A DNA stretch of 34,663 nt from CAZLYX01 sp964563885 (lineage in GTDB: Bacteria > Pseudomonadota > Gammaproteobacteria > Burkholderiales > Neisseriaceae). Below, piece by piece: positions 1 through 6,513 of this stretch. Numbering within the stretch: position 1 is the first letter of the stretch; every line of letters starts with the position of its first letter. Below the pieces are notes generated by a model. It did not search any database. It was not told where the DNA came from and saw nothing but the letters and a program-made list of their open reading frames with translations. The stretch is from the NCBI GenBank assembly GCA_964563885.1, contig CAZLYX010000018.1, positions 1-34,663 on the forward strand, in the 5' to 3' direction. The translations under genes and the position numbers were made by a program.

Positions 1-145
1 TTTATATTTATAAATATAAATATTAAGCATTTTAAAAATACAAAGAATAATAAATTTTATTTTTATCATACTCAATATAATGCGTAACAAAGTAAGATTG
101 AGTTAATGTATTTTCAATCACTATTAAAGGTTTAGCATGTGATGC

Positions 146-784
146 TTACTCATACTGATCATCTACATTTTTTCTTATGCGCTTGATTAAAATTCTCACC
201 GCTCCATCGTTGCCTTGGTGCGGCTCAGCATAAGCCAATACTTCAGGATGTGCCATCAGCCAACGTCTGACTGTTGTTTTCAACACAGATTTATAGCCAC
301 TTGATCCTAAGCCGCTACCGTGAATAATTTCACCACATACACCACGCTTGGCAACAAATTCAATAAACTCATTTAACACTTGTTGCGCTTGCTCTTGGTT
401 ATAGCCATGCAGGTCAACATCTGCAACCACCGGCCAATGCCCACTTTGTAATCTTCGAATATCATTGTGCCCTTGTCCATTTTTACTAAATGTCGCTGGT
501 ACATTATCTGCATTGCCATACCCAACATAAAAATAATCACTTTCCGTCAAACTTTGTTCATCATGTTGGCGGGGTTTAATAGGTGAATTGTCTACTGGCG
601 CTTGATAACGATTGCTTGATTTTAAAGTTTTAACTGCGCCCATTTCTTTAATAAAATCTACTGCTTCGGCCGCTTGTTGTTGAGCAATCGCATTTGCCGC
701 AGCTTCTCGATCAGCCTTAGCTTGTGCTTCTTTTTTAGCTTGTTGTCCCAATTCTTGTAATTGAGTTTTGAATTTATCGTCCAT
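146..784 (-). CDS. Smr-domain protein (putative DNA endonuclease family)
   Basis: The 212-residue protein has a C-terminal Smr domain, the small MutS-related module found as a stand-alone nuclease-like domain and at the end of MutS2. The DLHG motif lies near residues 124-127 and the HGxG-type motif reads HGSGLG near 155-160, followed by a GNDGA segment typical of the domain end. The first 120 residues are a charged, Ala/Gln-rich region likely to be helical, as in the SmrA/SmrB group. ATG at 784 is preferred over TTG at 787 because AAAGGA lies 6 nt upstream of it. The usual Lys of HGKG is Ser here. Family knowledge suggests nucleic acid cleavage (DNA nicking or ribosome-collision mRNA cleavage); which role applies cannot be decided from sequence alone. 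It stands alone, 30 nt downstream of a dehydrogenase gene on the same strand. Confidence 0.85.
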   Translation of the reverse strand: MDDKFKTQLQELGQQAKKEAQAKADREAAANAIAQQQAAEAVDFIKEMGAVKTLKSSNRYQAPVDNSPIKPRQHDEQSLTESDYFYVGYGNADNVPATFSKNGQGHNDIRRLQSGHWPVVADVDLHGYNQEQAQQVLNEFIEFVAKRGVCGEIIHGSGLGSSGYKSVLKTTVRRWLMAHPEVLAYAEPHQGNDGAVRILIKRIRKNVDDQYE

Positions 785-814
785 CAATGTTCCTTTTAAC
801 TAGGCTAAGCAAAC

Positions 815-1570
815 TTAAGCATTAATGCTGGGTTCGCGGACATCCAAAATTATTTGACGACCAAAGTTAGCGGCTTGAATTAGCGTTGCAATGCATTCTG
901 CCGTTGAGGTTGGTGCAGTTAAGCCGCCATTTTGAGCTAAGTCTTGAAAGCGTGACAACAAAGGGAAGTCTACTGATTTTGCTTGCCGAATCTGCGCTTG
1001 CATGCCAGTGTCAACCACCCCTGGTGCTATGCTGGCAATGGCTACATCTATATGCTGCTCGGCAGCAATGCAAAGTGCATGTTGGTCTAATGCTGCTTTA
1101 GTAGCACCGTAAACACTCCAGCCAGGATAAGATTTACGCCCTGCTCCGCTGCTGATGTGTACAATTTTTAAATACCTATTTTTGGGTTTAGCCTGCATTA
1201 CCGCATTACTTAATAATAAAGGTGCGGTGACATTAAGGGCAATCGTTGTGGTTATTTCTGAGGCGCTTTGCCTACCCAATATTGCGTTAGGATGCGCTGA
1301 TCCTGCATTGTTTATTAATATGATTTCAGATGCTGTTGCTAAAAACTCAGTTAACAAGCTACCTGAAAGCCAGCTTATTAATTGATCAGTTTGGCTTAAA
1401 TCTAATGTCACTTGTGTTAGCAGCGGCTCAATGTGTATATTCGTTTCGGCTGTTATGGTGCGACTAATGCCCATTACCGCATAACCGTTACGTTGGTAAT
1501 GCGAAGTTAATGCCTTGCCTAAACCACGGCTGTGGCCAGTAATGATGATTTTTTTCTGAAGATTATTCAT
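815..1570 (-). CDS. Short-chain dehydrogenase/reductase (SDR)
   Basis: This 251-residue protein is a classical SDR with a Rossmann fold. The cofactor loop TGHSRGLG is at residues 11-18, NNAG at 87-90, the catalytic Ser at about 140-141, and YGATK places Tyr154 and Lys158 in the YxxxK catalytic pair. It should reduce or oxidise a small carbonyl/alcohol substrate with NAD(P)H in the cytoplasm. The overall look resembles the sepiapterin/benzil reductase-like branch, but the substrate cannot be inferred. The start is the ATG at 1570 with GGGA about 8 nt upstream. The stop lies 30 nt before the Smr gene, so the two may be co-transcribed. A DUS hairpin separates it from the metXW operon. Confidence 0.85.
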   Translation of the reverse strand: MNNLQKKIIITGHSRGLGKALTSHYQRNGYAVMGISRTITAETNIHIEPLLTQVTLDLSQTDQLISWLSGSLLTEFLATASEIILINNAGSAHPNAILGRQSASEITTTIALNVTAPLLLSNAVMQAKPKNRYLKIVHISSGAGRKSYPGWSVYGATKAALDQHALCIAAEQHIDVAIASIAPGVVDTGMQAQIRQAKSVDFPLLSRFQDLAQNGGLTAPTSTAECIATLIQAANFGRQIILDVREPSINA

Positions 1571-1584
1571 ATTCTGTATCCCAA

Positions 1585-1596
1585 AGGCTACCTGAA
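1585..1596 (+). repeat. DNA uptake sequence (DUS), exact copy
   Basis: An exact AGGCTACCTGAA copy lying just upstream of the SDR start and 7 nt before the DUS hairpin at 1602-1633, giving three DUS copies within 47 nt. Confidence 0.85.
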
Positions 1597-1601
1597 AACA
1601 T

Positions 1602-1633
1602 AAAGGCTACCTGAAAGCTTTCAGGTAGCCTTT
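1602..1633 (-). terminator. DUS-pair hairpin, terminator of metXW
   Basis: A perfect 32-bp palindrome made of two inverted exact DUS copies (1604-1615 and 1620-1631) flanked by AAA/TTT. It lies 21 nt downstream of the metW stop on the minus strand and should end the metX-metW transcript. The minus-strand U-run is short (UUU), so efficiency is uncertain. The dyad also serves as a double uptake signal. Confidence 0.7.
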
Positions 1634-1654
1634 ATCATACATTTTATAATGAAA

Positions 1655-2242
1655 TTAACCAACGCGGTAAAACGCTAAGCTTCCTAATAAATTGGGTAAC
1701 ACTGCTATTTTGTTAGCACCAGTCATCACTGCACGCTCTAAAATACGAACTTGATTTTTGGCACATAAAGCATCAAAGTCTTGCAAAGTACACCAATGAA
1801 TATTAGGCGTGTTATACCATTGATACGGCATTCGCTCCGAAACGGGCATGTGCCCACCCAAAGCAAGTTGCAAGCGGTTGCGCCAATAGCCAAAGTTGGG
1901 AAAAGACACAATGGCTTCTTTGGCCACACGGGTTAAGTCGCGCAGAATAGTTTCGGTATTTTGCATTGATTGTATGGTTTGGCTTAATACAATCACATCA
2001 AAGCTGTCGTCAGCAAATGCCATCAAGCCCTGCTCTAAATCGGCTTGAATCACATTGACACCGCGTTTAATTGCTTCAAGCACGCTATCAACATCAATTT
2101 CTAAACCGTAGCCAAAACAGTTTTTATCACGTGCTAATGCCGACAATAATTCCCCATCACCACAACCTAAATCCAATACGCGGCTGTTGGCAGGAATCCA
2201 ATCATAAATAAGTTGCAAGTCATCGCGTAACGCTTGGCTCAT
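1655..2242 (-). CDS. metW: MetW, methionine biosynthesis methyltransferase-like protein
   Basis: A 195-residue protein with a class I SAM-methyltransferase-like fold. The glycine-rich loop LDLGCGDG is at residues 23-30, and the conserved MetW segment FPNFGYWRNR is in the middle. MetW is the usual partner of MetX in proteobacteria and is needed for, or stimulates, homoserine acylation; its own catalytic activity is not firmly known. Its ATG overlaps the metX stop (ATGA at 2239-2242), the sign of translational coupling in a metXW operon. Length is normal for the family. Confidence 0.95.
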   Translation of the reverse strand: MSQALRDDLQLIYDWIPANSRVLDLGCGDGELLSALARDKNCFGYGLEIDVDSVLEAIKRGVNVIQADLEQGLMAFADDSFDVIVLSQTIQSMQNTETILRDLTRVAKEAIVSFPNFGYWRNRLQLALGGHMPVSERMPYQWYNTPNIHWCTLQDFDALCAKNQVRILERAVMTGANKIAVLPNLLGSLAFYRVG

Positions 2243-3378
2243 TTTTGCAACTCCTTATCAATATTGTTTATATAAGCACGCACAGCATCGATATAAGGCT
2301 TATCTTCCATTAAAAAGGCATCATGGCCGTGGGTAGATTCAACTTCAATGTACTGAACTGACTTACTGGCTCGAATAAGCGACTGCACCAGTGTATGTGA
2401 ACGTTGCGGCGAAAACCGCCAATCGCTGCTAAAGCTGGCAACAAAAAACTTTGCTTCTACATGGGCTAAACATGCCACTAAATCATGCCCATAATCCGCC
2501 GCAGGATCAAAGTAATCCAATGCTTTAGTCATCAATAAATAGGTATTGGCATCAAATCTATCTGCGAATTTATCACCTTGATAGCGTAAGTACGATTCAA
2601 CTTCAAAATCAACACTATAATCATACTGATAACCATCGCCCCGCAATGAACGTCCAAACTTTTGACCAAGTCCATCTTCGGCTAAATAAGTAATGTGTCC
2701 CATCATCCGTGCAATCCGTAAACCACGGCGCGGAATGGTGTTTAAACGTGCATAATGGCCAGAGTGAAAATCAGGGTCAGTTAGAATTGCTTGGCGAGCA
2801 ACATCGTTAAACGCAATATTTTGGGTTGAAAGCCTAGTTGATGACGCAATCACTAAAGCATGGCGCACGCGGCTGGGATAATCAATGCTCCATTGCAACG
2901 CTTGCATGCCACCTAAACTGCCACCTACTACTGCTGCCCATTGATATATGTCTAAATGATCGGCGAGCAAAACTTGTGAGCGCACCCAATCTTTTACTGT
3001 CATCAGCGGAAAGTCAGCGCCATAATCTAAGCCCGTTTCAGGATTTTGGCTAAGCGGGCCAGTGCTGCCGCTGCAACCACCCAAATTATTAACTCCAACC
3101 ACAAAAAAACGATTGGTATCAATGGGTTTTCCAGGGCCAATCATACTGTCCCACCATCCTGGATATTTATCTTCTGGCTTATGACGGCCAGCAACATGAT
3201 GATCGCCTGATAATGCATGACAAACCAAAATAGCATTGCTGCGATCTTGATTTAAGGAGCCGTAGGTTTCTACCATTAAATCGAAGCGCGGTAGAACACA
3301 GCCGTTTTGTAGGATAAACGGCTGTTCAAAAGCAATTTTTTGCGGGCTTGCGAGCCAAATATCGGCGGCTTGAGTCAT
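2239..3378 (-). CDS. metX: MetX, homoserine O-acyltransferase
   Basis: A 379-residue alpha/beta-hydrolase-fold enzyme that acylates the hydroxyl of L-homoserine, the first committed step of methionine synthesis. The nucleophile elbow GGSLGG puts the catalytic Ser at about 154. The Asp is in SSDWRFSP (about 319) and the His in GHDAFL (about 352). The segment NNLGGCSGSTGP near 98-108 is characteristic of the family. Members use either acetyl-CoA or succinyl-CoA; I cannot assign the acyl donor from what I can see. It starts at ATG 3378 with no convincing Shine-Dalgarno sequence. A TATAAT sits about 38 nt upstream. It is coupled to metW by a 4-nt overlap. Confidence 0.95.
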   Translation of the reverse strand: MTQAADIWLASPQKIAFEQPFILQNGCVLPRFDLMVETYGSLNQDRSNAILVCHALSGDHHVAGRHKPEDKYPGWWDSMIGPGKPIDTNRFFVVGVNNLGGCSGSTGPLSQNPETGLDYGADFPLMTVKDWVRSQVLLADHLDIYQWAAVVGGSLGGMQALQWSIDYPSRVRHALVIASSTRLSTQNIAFNDVARQAILTDPDFHSGHYARLNTIPRRGLRIARMMGHITYLAEDGLGQKFGRSLRGDGYQYDYSVDFEVESYLRYQGDKFADRFDANTYLLMTKALDYFDPAADYGHDLVACLAHVEAKFFVASFSSDWRFSPQRSHTLVQSLIRASKSVQYIEVESTHGHDAFLMEDKPYIDAVRAYINNIDKELQK

Positions 3379-3415
3379 ATTGATAAATAATGGGCACTGT
3401 GATTGAATAATGGTT

Positions 3416-3421
3416 ATTATA
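3416..3421 (-). promoter_or_regulatory. Putative -10 element for metXW
   Basis: A perfect TATAAT on the minus strand, 38 nt upstream of the metX start. No good -35 is visible at 16-18 nt, so either activation or a false positive is possible. Confidence 0.4.
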
Positions 3422-3461
3422 GCGGTTTTGTAAGCTATGTGCCGTTTGCCCAGCTAAGTTT

Positions 3462-3473
3462 TTCAGGTAGCCC
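3462..3473 (-). repeat. DUS, one mismatch (11/12)
   Basis: A single unpaired copy upstream of metX, reading GGGCTACCTGAA on the minus strand (first base differs from the consensus). Confidence 0.6.
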
Positions 3474-3668
3474 TTATTATGGTTTTGAGAGACTATTTTT
3501 TTTAGTTGTTGTCGCAGCTCATGGCATCCCAGCAATCATCGATGGTATTGTCAAACGCTGACGAATTAACGCTTACTGCTTTTTTTAAAGTTAGAAAAAG
3601 CTCAAAATACTATTAAGTTATACTCCTTTTAACCAGCTGTTTGAGATAGTTTGAAGAGAGAATGCTCA

Positions 3669-4013
3669 TTGAATAATGAACAACGACTTACAATCTGGCG
3701 AGCACTATCTAACCTGTTTCTTGACACTGAAGTAGATGACATCATAATCAAATACATCGCTCGAACCATTTTAGAAAGCGGGCTTGTTTTAAGCGAGGTT
3801 GAAGATATTCTCTGGTACGAGGTGTACCCAGTATTAGGGAATAATTTGAGAAGTGTTGCTGGAGTTTGGGATGGCTGGTCGGATTCTTGGTTGCTTCATC
3901 ATCTGCCTGCTCCCGTTCGTCCCAACACCATACGTGGCAACGCATTTATCATAAAAGAGATAAAACGTTGCTGGTTAAAAGTGGCAGAGTTTCATGCTGG
4001 CCAAAATGTCTAA
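3669..4013 (+). CDS. Small uncharacterised protein (DUF7079-like)
   Basis: This gene encodes about 114 residues with no signal peptide or membrane segment. The N-terminal region contains IWRALSNLFLDTE, then a segment rich in hydrophobic residues and ILWYEV. This recalls a small uncharacterised family I remember as DUF7079; function unknown, and I cannot confirm the match. Codon 3651 (TTG) also opens the frame, but TTG at 3669 is preferred because GAGAG lies 8 nt upstream and translation then begins MNNEQRL. No ATG start is available in frame. It stands alone between metX (divergent) and a small membrane protein gene. An isolated small soluble gene like this could be accessory; the sequence does not say what it does. 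Confidence 0.6.
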   Translation: MNNEQRLTIWRALSNLFLDTEVDDIIIKYIARTILESGLVLSEVEDILWYEVYPVLGNNLRSVAGVWDGWSDSWLLHHLPAPVRPNTIRGNAFIIKEIKRCWLKVAEFHAGQNV

Positions 4014-4131
4014 GAATTTCAGAAATATGGGCAAATTTTCCACGGAGTCCTAAATGACGCCATGTTAAGGAAGCTATAAGCCATAAGAATTAAATTAATA
4101 ATCTGAATGGTATCAAATATATGGAAACGAA

Positions 4132-4308
4132 ATGATTGGCCAGATTTTACGCATTGCTACGCTTACAGCTTTGGCTGTTGTGATCATTAAACACTTATTC
4201 AGTTCTAGACAAAAACAAGCTTTACACGAAACGGTCACGTTGGCAGCTTGGGTATTTGTAGGCGCAACTATATTGGCCTGGATTTGGTATGCTTTTAAAA
4301 GCGGATAA
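4132..4308 (+). CDS. Small membrane protein, 58 residues
   Basis: This short open frame begins at ATG 4132 (MIGQILRIATLTA) and ends at TAA 4306-4308. The product has two hydrophobic segments, roughly residues 4-19 and 37-54, separated by a polar loop (about 20-36, HLFSSRQKQALHE). The end carries tryptophans and a Lys (WIWYAFKSG). This is a two-helix inner-membrane hairpin with no recognisable family. GGAAACGA precedes the start. It converges on folB with a 2-nt gap between the stops, which suggests a real gene occupying the full space. Function is unknown. Confidence 0.6.
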   Translation: MIGQILRIATLTALAVVIIKHLFSSRQKQALHETVTLAAWVFVGATILAWIWYAFKSG

Positions 4309-4310
4309 GC

Positions 4311-4673
4311 TTAATCTGCAAGATGCTCACTTTGACGTTCGATTTCCACTCCTACTTCTCGCACATTCGGCAAAATGCCTGGTTTAACCACGCGCACGCG
4401 CACAGATACAGCGTTGAAATTTTGTAAAATCAACTCAGCTACATGCTCAGCTAAGGCTTCTAATAATTGAAAACGCTGTTCGGCTAAACTTTTTCTTACC
4501 AGTTCACATACTTCGGCGTAATGAACAGTGTCGTTAATGTCATCTGAAAGCGCAGATTGTTCAGCAACGCCAATATCTAAATCTAAAATCAGGGTTTGCT
4601 TATTTTTACGCTCCCAATCGTATACGCCGATAAGCGTCTCGGCTTTCATGCCGTGCAGAAAAATTTTATCCAT
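4311..4673 (-). CDS. folB: Dihydroneopterin aldolase
   Basis: A 120-residue FolB that cleaves 7,8-dihydroneopterin to 6-hydroxymethyl-dihydropterin and glycolaldehyde in folate synthesis. Family marks visible are the N-terminal MDKIFLHGM with ETLIGVYDWER, a TVHYAEV segment, LLEALAEHVAE, and VRVRVVKPGILPNVREVGVEI near the C-terminus, which holds the conserved catalytic Lys. Length is normal. It is divergent from plsY with 58 nt between starts, so the promoters of both must share or overlap this short space. Its 3' end abuts the convergent small membrane protein gene. Confidence 0.95.
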   Translation of the reverse strand: MDKIFLHGMKAETLIGVYDWERKNKQTLILDLDIGVAEQSALSDDINDTVHYAEVCELVRKSLAEQRFQLLEALAEHVAELILQNFNAVSVRVRVVKPGILPNVREVGVEIERQSEHLAD

Positions 4674-4731
4674 ACTTTTTTAATCCATTTCGCGATAGAA
4701 TCACTACTTCATTTTAATCAAAAGTTATCTT

Positions 4732-5331
4732 ATGTTGGTAAATATCTTTGCAGTATTGATTGCTTATTTAATTGGTTCACTCTCTTTTGCAGTGATTGTA
4801 TCTAAAATTTACGGCATGGACGACCCTCGTTCTTATGGCTCCGGAAATCCTGGTGCAACCAATATATTGCGCACAGGCAAGAAAAAAGTGGCGGCGCTAA
4901 CGTTACTAGGCGACGCGCTCAAAGGTTTATTTGCTGTATTACTCGCATTGTGGCTTCAAGACGCGCTCCACCTAAGTAACGAAACCATTGCTTCAGTGGC
5001 GGTAGCCGTTTTAGTGGGACATATGTGGCCAGTGTTTTTTGGTTTTAAAGGCGGTAAAGGTGTCGCCACCGCAGTGGGCGTTTTGCTTGCTTTGTCTTGG
5101 CCACTGGCATTGCTGTGCATTTTTATATGGCTGGTGATGGCATTTGGTTTTAAAGTATCTTCTTTAGCCGCGCTCACGGTCGCTGTGCTTGCGCCTATTT
5201 TTGCTTACTTCATTATTGATTATAGTTCTTGGGTATGGGCAGTAGTCATTATTGCCGCATTGGTGCTTTATCGCCATAAGAGTAATATTCAAAAATTGAT
5301 TAAAGGCGAAGAAGGTAAAATCGGTTCTTAA
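4732..5331 (+). CDS. plsY: Glycerol-3-phosphate acyltransferase PlsY
   Basis: A 199-residue polytopic inner-membrane enzyme with about five to six hydrophobic segments. It transfers the acyl group of acyl-phosphate to glycerol-3-phosphate, the first step of phospholipid synthesis with PlsX. The PlsY signatures are present: GSGNPGATNILRTGK near residues 36-50 and GHMWPVFFGFKGGKGVAT near 95-112. The hydrophilic end IQKLIKGEEGKIGS is typical. It starts at ATG 4732 with a weak ribosome-binding site. It is divergent from folB, an arrangement I recall in Neisseria. Confidence 0.95.
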   Translation: MLVNIFAVLIAYLIGSLSFAVIVSKIYGMDDPRSYGSGNPGATNILRTGKKKVAALTLLGDALKGLFAVLLALWLQDALHLSNETIASVAVAVLVGHMWPVFFGFKGGKGVATAVGVLLALSWPLALLCIFIWLVMAFGFKVSSLAALTVAVLAPIFAYFIIDYSSWVWAVVIIAALVLYRHKSNIQKLIKGEEGKIGS

Positions 5332-5346
5332 GTATTTAGAATACTT

Positions 5347-5358
5347 TTCAGGTAGCCT
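5347..5358 (-). repeat. DUS, exact copy
   Basis: A single copy between plsY and the downstream small membrane protein gene, with no partner to make a hairpin. Confidence 0.85.
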
Positions 5359-5378
5359 AAAACAAACAGGAATGCACA

Positions 5379-5585
5379 ATGCCAACTGAAAAAATTTATT
5401 ACGCTATTATTATTTTACTCGCCTCTATTTCTGTACTCACCAGCCCATTTTTTTATATCAGCAGAAAAAATAAGCAACGGCTAGATAAACGTGTAATAAA
5501 ACGGCAGTGGTATATTGTATTATTCAGCAATATTTTAATTGTTTCAGCTCTTGTTATAGCTTGGTATATTTGGTGGCGAGCATAA
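5379..5585 (+). CDS. Small two-helix membrane protein, 68 residues
   Basis: This 68-residue product has hydrophobic helices at about residues 7-27 and 44-66. They are joined by a very basic loop (SRKNKQRLDKRVIKR), so by the positive-inside rule the loop should face the cytoplasm. The start ATG at 5379 has AGGA 7 nt upstream. It follows plsY by 47 nt and may be read through from it. I do not recognise a family and assign no function. Confidence 0.6.
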   Translation: MPTEKIYYAIIILLASISVLTSPFFYISRKNKQRLDKRVIKRQWYIVLFSNILIVSALVIAWYIWWRA

Positions 5586-5643
5586 GTTGGTATTTAAGTG
5601 TTTCAATAAATAAGGCTATTTGAAAAACTTAGGAGATATTGCG

Positions 5644-6162
5644 ATGATAAATACTGAGATTAATATTCAATATTATCAACATCCTTATGCGGAGTTTGTG
5701 CTAGGTTCGTATGAAGATAAACTATGTTTATGTGACTTTCGATACAGAAAAATGAGAGAGTCAGTTGACTATCGTATTCAGCGCGGTCTGAATGCAAGTT
5801 TTGTAGTAAAAAATAATCATATTTTAGACACTACCAAGACTCAACTCGAAGAGTATTTTTTGGGTGGACGCAGTGTATTTGATCTTCCATTGTTAATGGT
5901 AGGTACTGATTTTCAAAAATCGGTATGGAAAGCACTCACCAGTATAAAGTATGGAAAAACAGCTACTTATTTAGACTTAGCACTTTATATTGGCAATAAA
6001 AATGCAGTGCGAGCCGTGGGTAATGCTAATGGTGCAAATGGGTTGGCGATTATTGTTCCTTGTCATCGTATTATAGGTAGTCAAGGTGAGTTAGTGGGTT
6101 ATAGTGGTGGATTGTCGTTAAAAAAGCGACTGTTAGAATTAGAAAATAGTCTGTTGATTTAG
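5644..6162 (+). CDS. ogt: Methylated-DNA--protein-cysteine methyltransferase (Ogt-type)
   Basis: A 172-residue suicide DNA repair protein that removes O6-methylguanine (and O4-methylthymine) by transfer to its own cysteine. The active-site motif PCHRI places the acceptor Cys at about residue 140. GTDFQKSVWKAL, YGKTATYLDLA and AVRAVGNANGAN form the helix-turn-helix with the Arg finger. The end VGYSGGLSLKKRLLELE is typical. The N-terminal domain is of the short Ogt/Ada-C kind. ATG 5644 is the start because AGGAGA lies 7 nt upstream; the frame opens at TTG 5620 but has no ribosome-binding site there. RYRKMRE near residue 33 recalls Ada-associated forms. Confidence 0.92.
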   Translation: MINTEINIQYYQHPYAEFVLGSYEDKLCLCDFRYRKMRESVDYRIQRGLNASFVVKNNHILDTTKTQLEEYFLGGRSVFDLPLLMVGTDFQKSVWKALTSIKYGKTATYLDLALYIGNKNAVRAVGNANGANGLAIIVPCHRIIGSQGELVGYSGGLSLKKRLLELENSLLI

Positions 6163-6182
6163 TATATAAATATCTGAAAAGA

Positions 6183-6194
6183 TTCAGGTAGCCT
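6183..6194 (-). repeat. DUS, exact copy
   Basis: A single copy 20 nt downstream of the ogt stop. A short CTGAAAAGATTCAG dyad overlaps it, but it has no full partner. Confidence 0.85.
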
Positions 6195-6279
6195 TGTAAA
6201 TAATCTAGAACATTAAGATTAATATTCAATCTATTTAATTATTTTGTTTATAGTGGATTCAAATATTAATCAGAAGGTT

Positions 6280-6288
6280 TGCTAGAAT
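6280..6288 (+). promoter_or_regulatory. Extended -10 promoter for candidate small RNA
   Basis: TGCTAGAAT is an extended -10 (TGN plus TAGAAT). A weak TTCAAA lies 19 nt upstream of TAGAAT as a possible -35. The predicted transcription start is near 6295, just before the dyad at 6302. Confidence 0.45.
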
Positions 6289-6294
6289 AGTTTA

Positions 6295-6457
6295 AATATT
6301 TATCAAGATGTTGCCATACAATGCAACACGCTTGATTTTCATATGTGTGCAATTCAAAATAAATCTAAAAATATATGATAAGGCTACTTGCTGCTTAAAG
6401 CTTCTTACTAAATAAAACAAAGGCTCCTATTGGTTTTGAACCGATAGGAGCTTTTTA
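6295..6457 (+). ncRNA. Candidate small RNA (about 160 nt)
   Basis: A predicted transcript runs from near 6295 to the hairpin end. Its 5' part forms a strong two-part stem: ATCAAG (6302-6307) pairs with CTTGAT (6331-6336), and TGTTGC (6309-6314) with GCAACA (6323-6328). The middle is AT-rich and unstructured. The 3' end is a 15-bp stem (6421-6435 with 6439-6453) followed by a U-run. The two non-Watson-Crick positions in this stem are G-U in a plus-strand RNA but would be A-C mismatches on the minus strand, so it is a plus-strand terminator. It lies 260 nt past ogt. It could instead be a long ogt 3' UTR. I recognise no known family. Confidence 0.45.
6419..6457 (+). terminator. Rho-independent terminator, plus strand
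   Basis: The stem GCTCCTATTGGTT / AACCGATAGGAGC has loop TTG and is followed by TTTTTATTT. Wobble pairs fit only the plus strand. It ends the candidate small RNA or a long ogt transcript. Confidence 0.75.
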
Positions 6458-6513
6458 TTTCATTTAACAGTGCGGATAAATGAGCTATAAATAATTTTAT
6501 ACCAAACCTAAAA

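Larger units (their letters stand above)
6163..6513. other. Intergenic region without a protein gene
   Basis: This 351-nt, AT-rich gap lies between the convergent ogt and mpl genes. It holds a DUS, an extended -10 element, a strong dyad and a terminator-like hairpin, described separately as a candidate small RNA gene. I see no plausible coding frame. Confidence 0.7.

Noticed and set aside
1..145. AT-rich left edge with a 7-bp dyad (70-76 / 97-103)
   Set aside because: Too short and in AT-rich sequence; no U-run or gene to assign it to.
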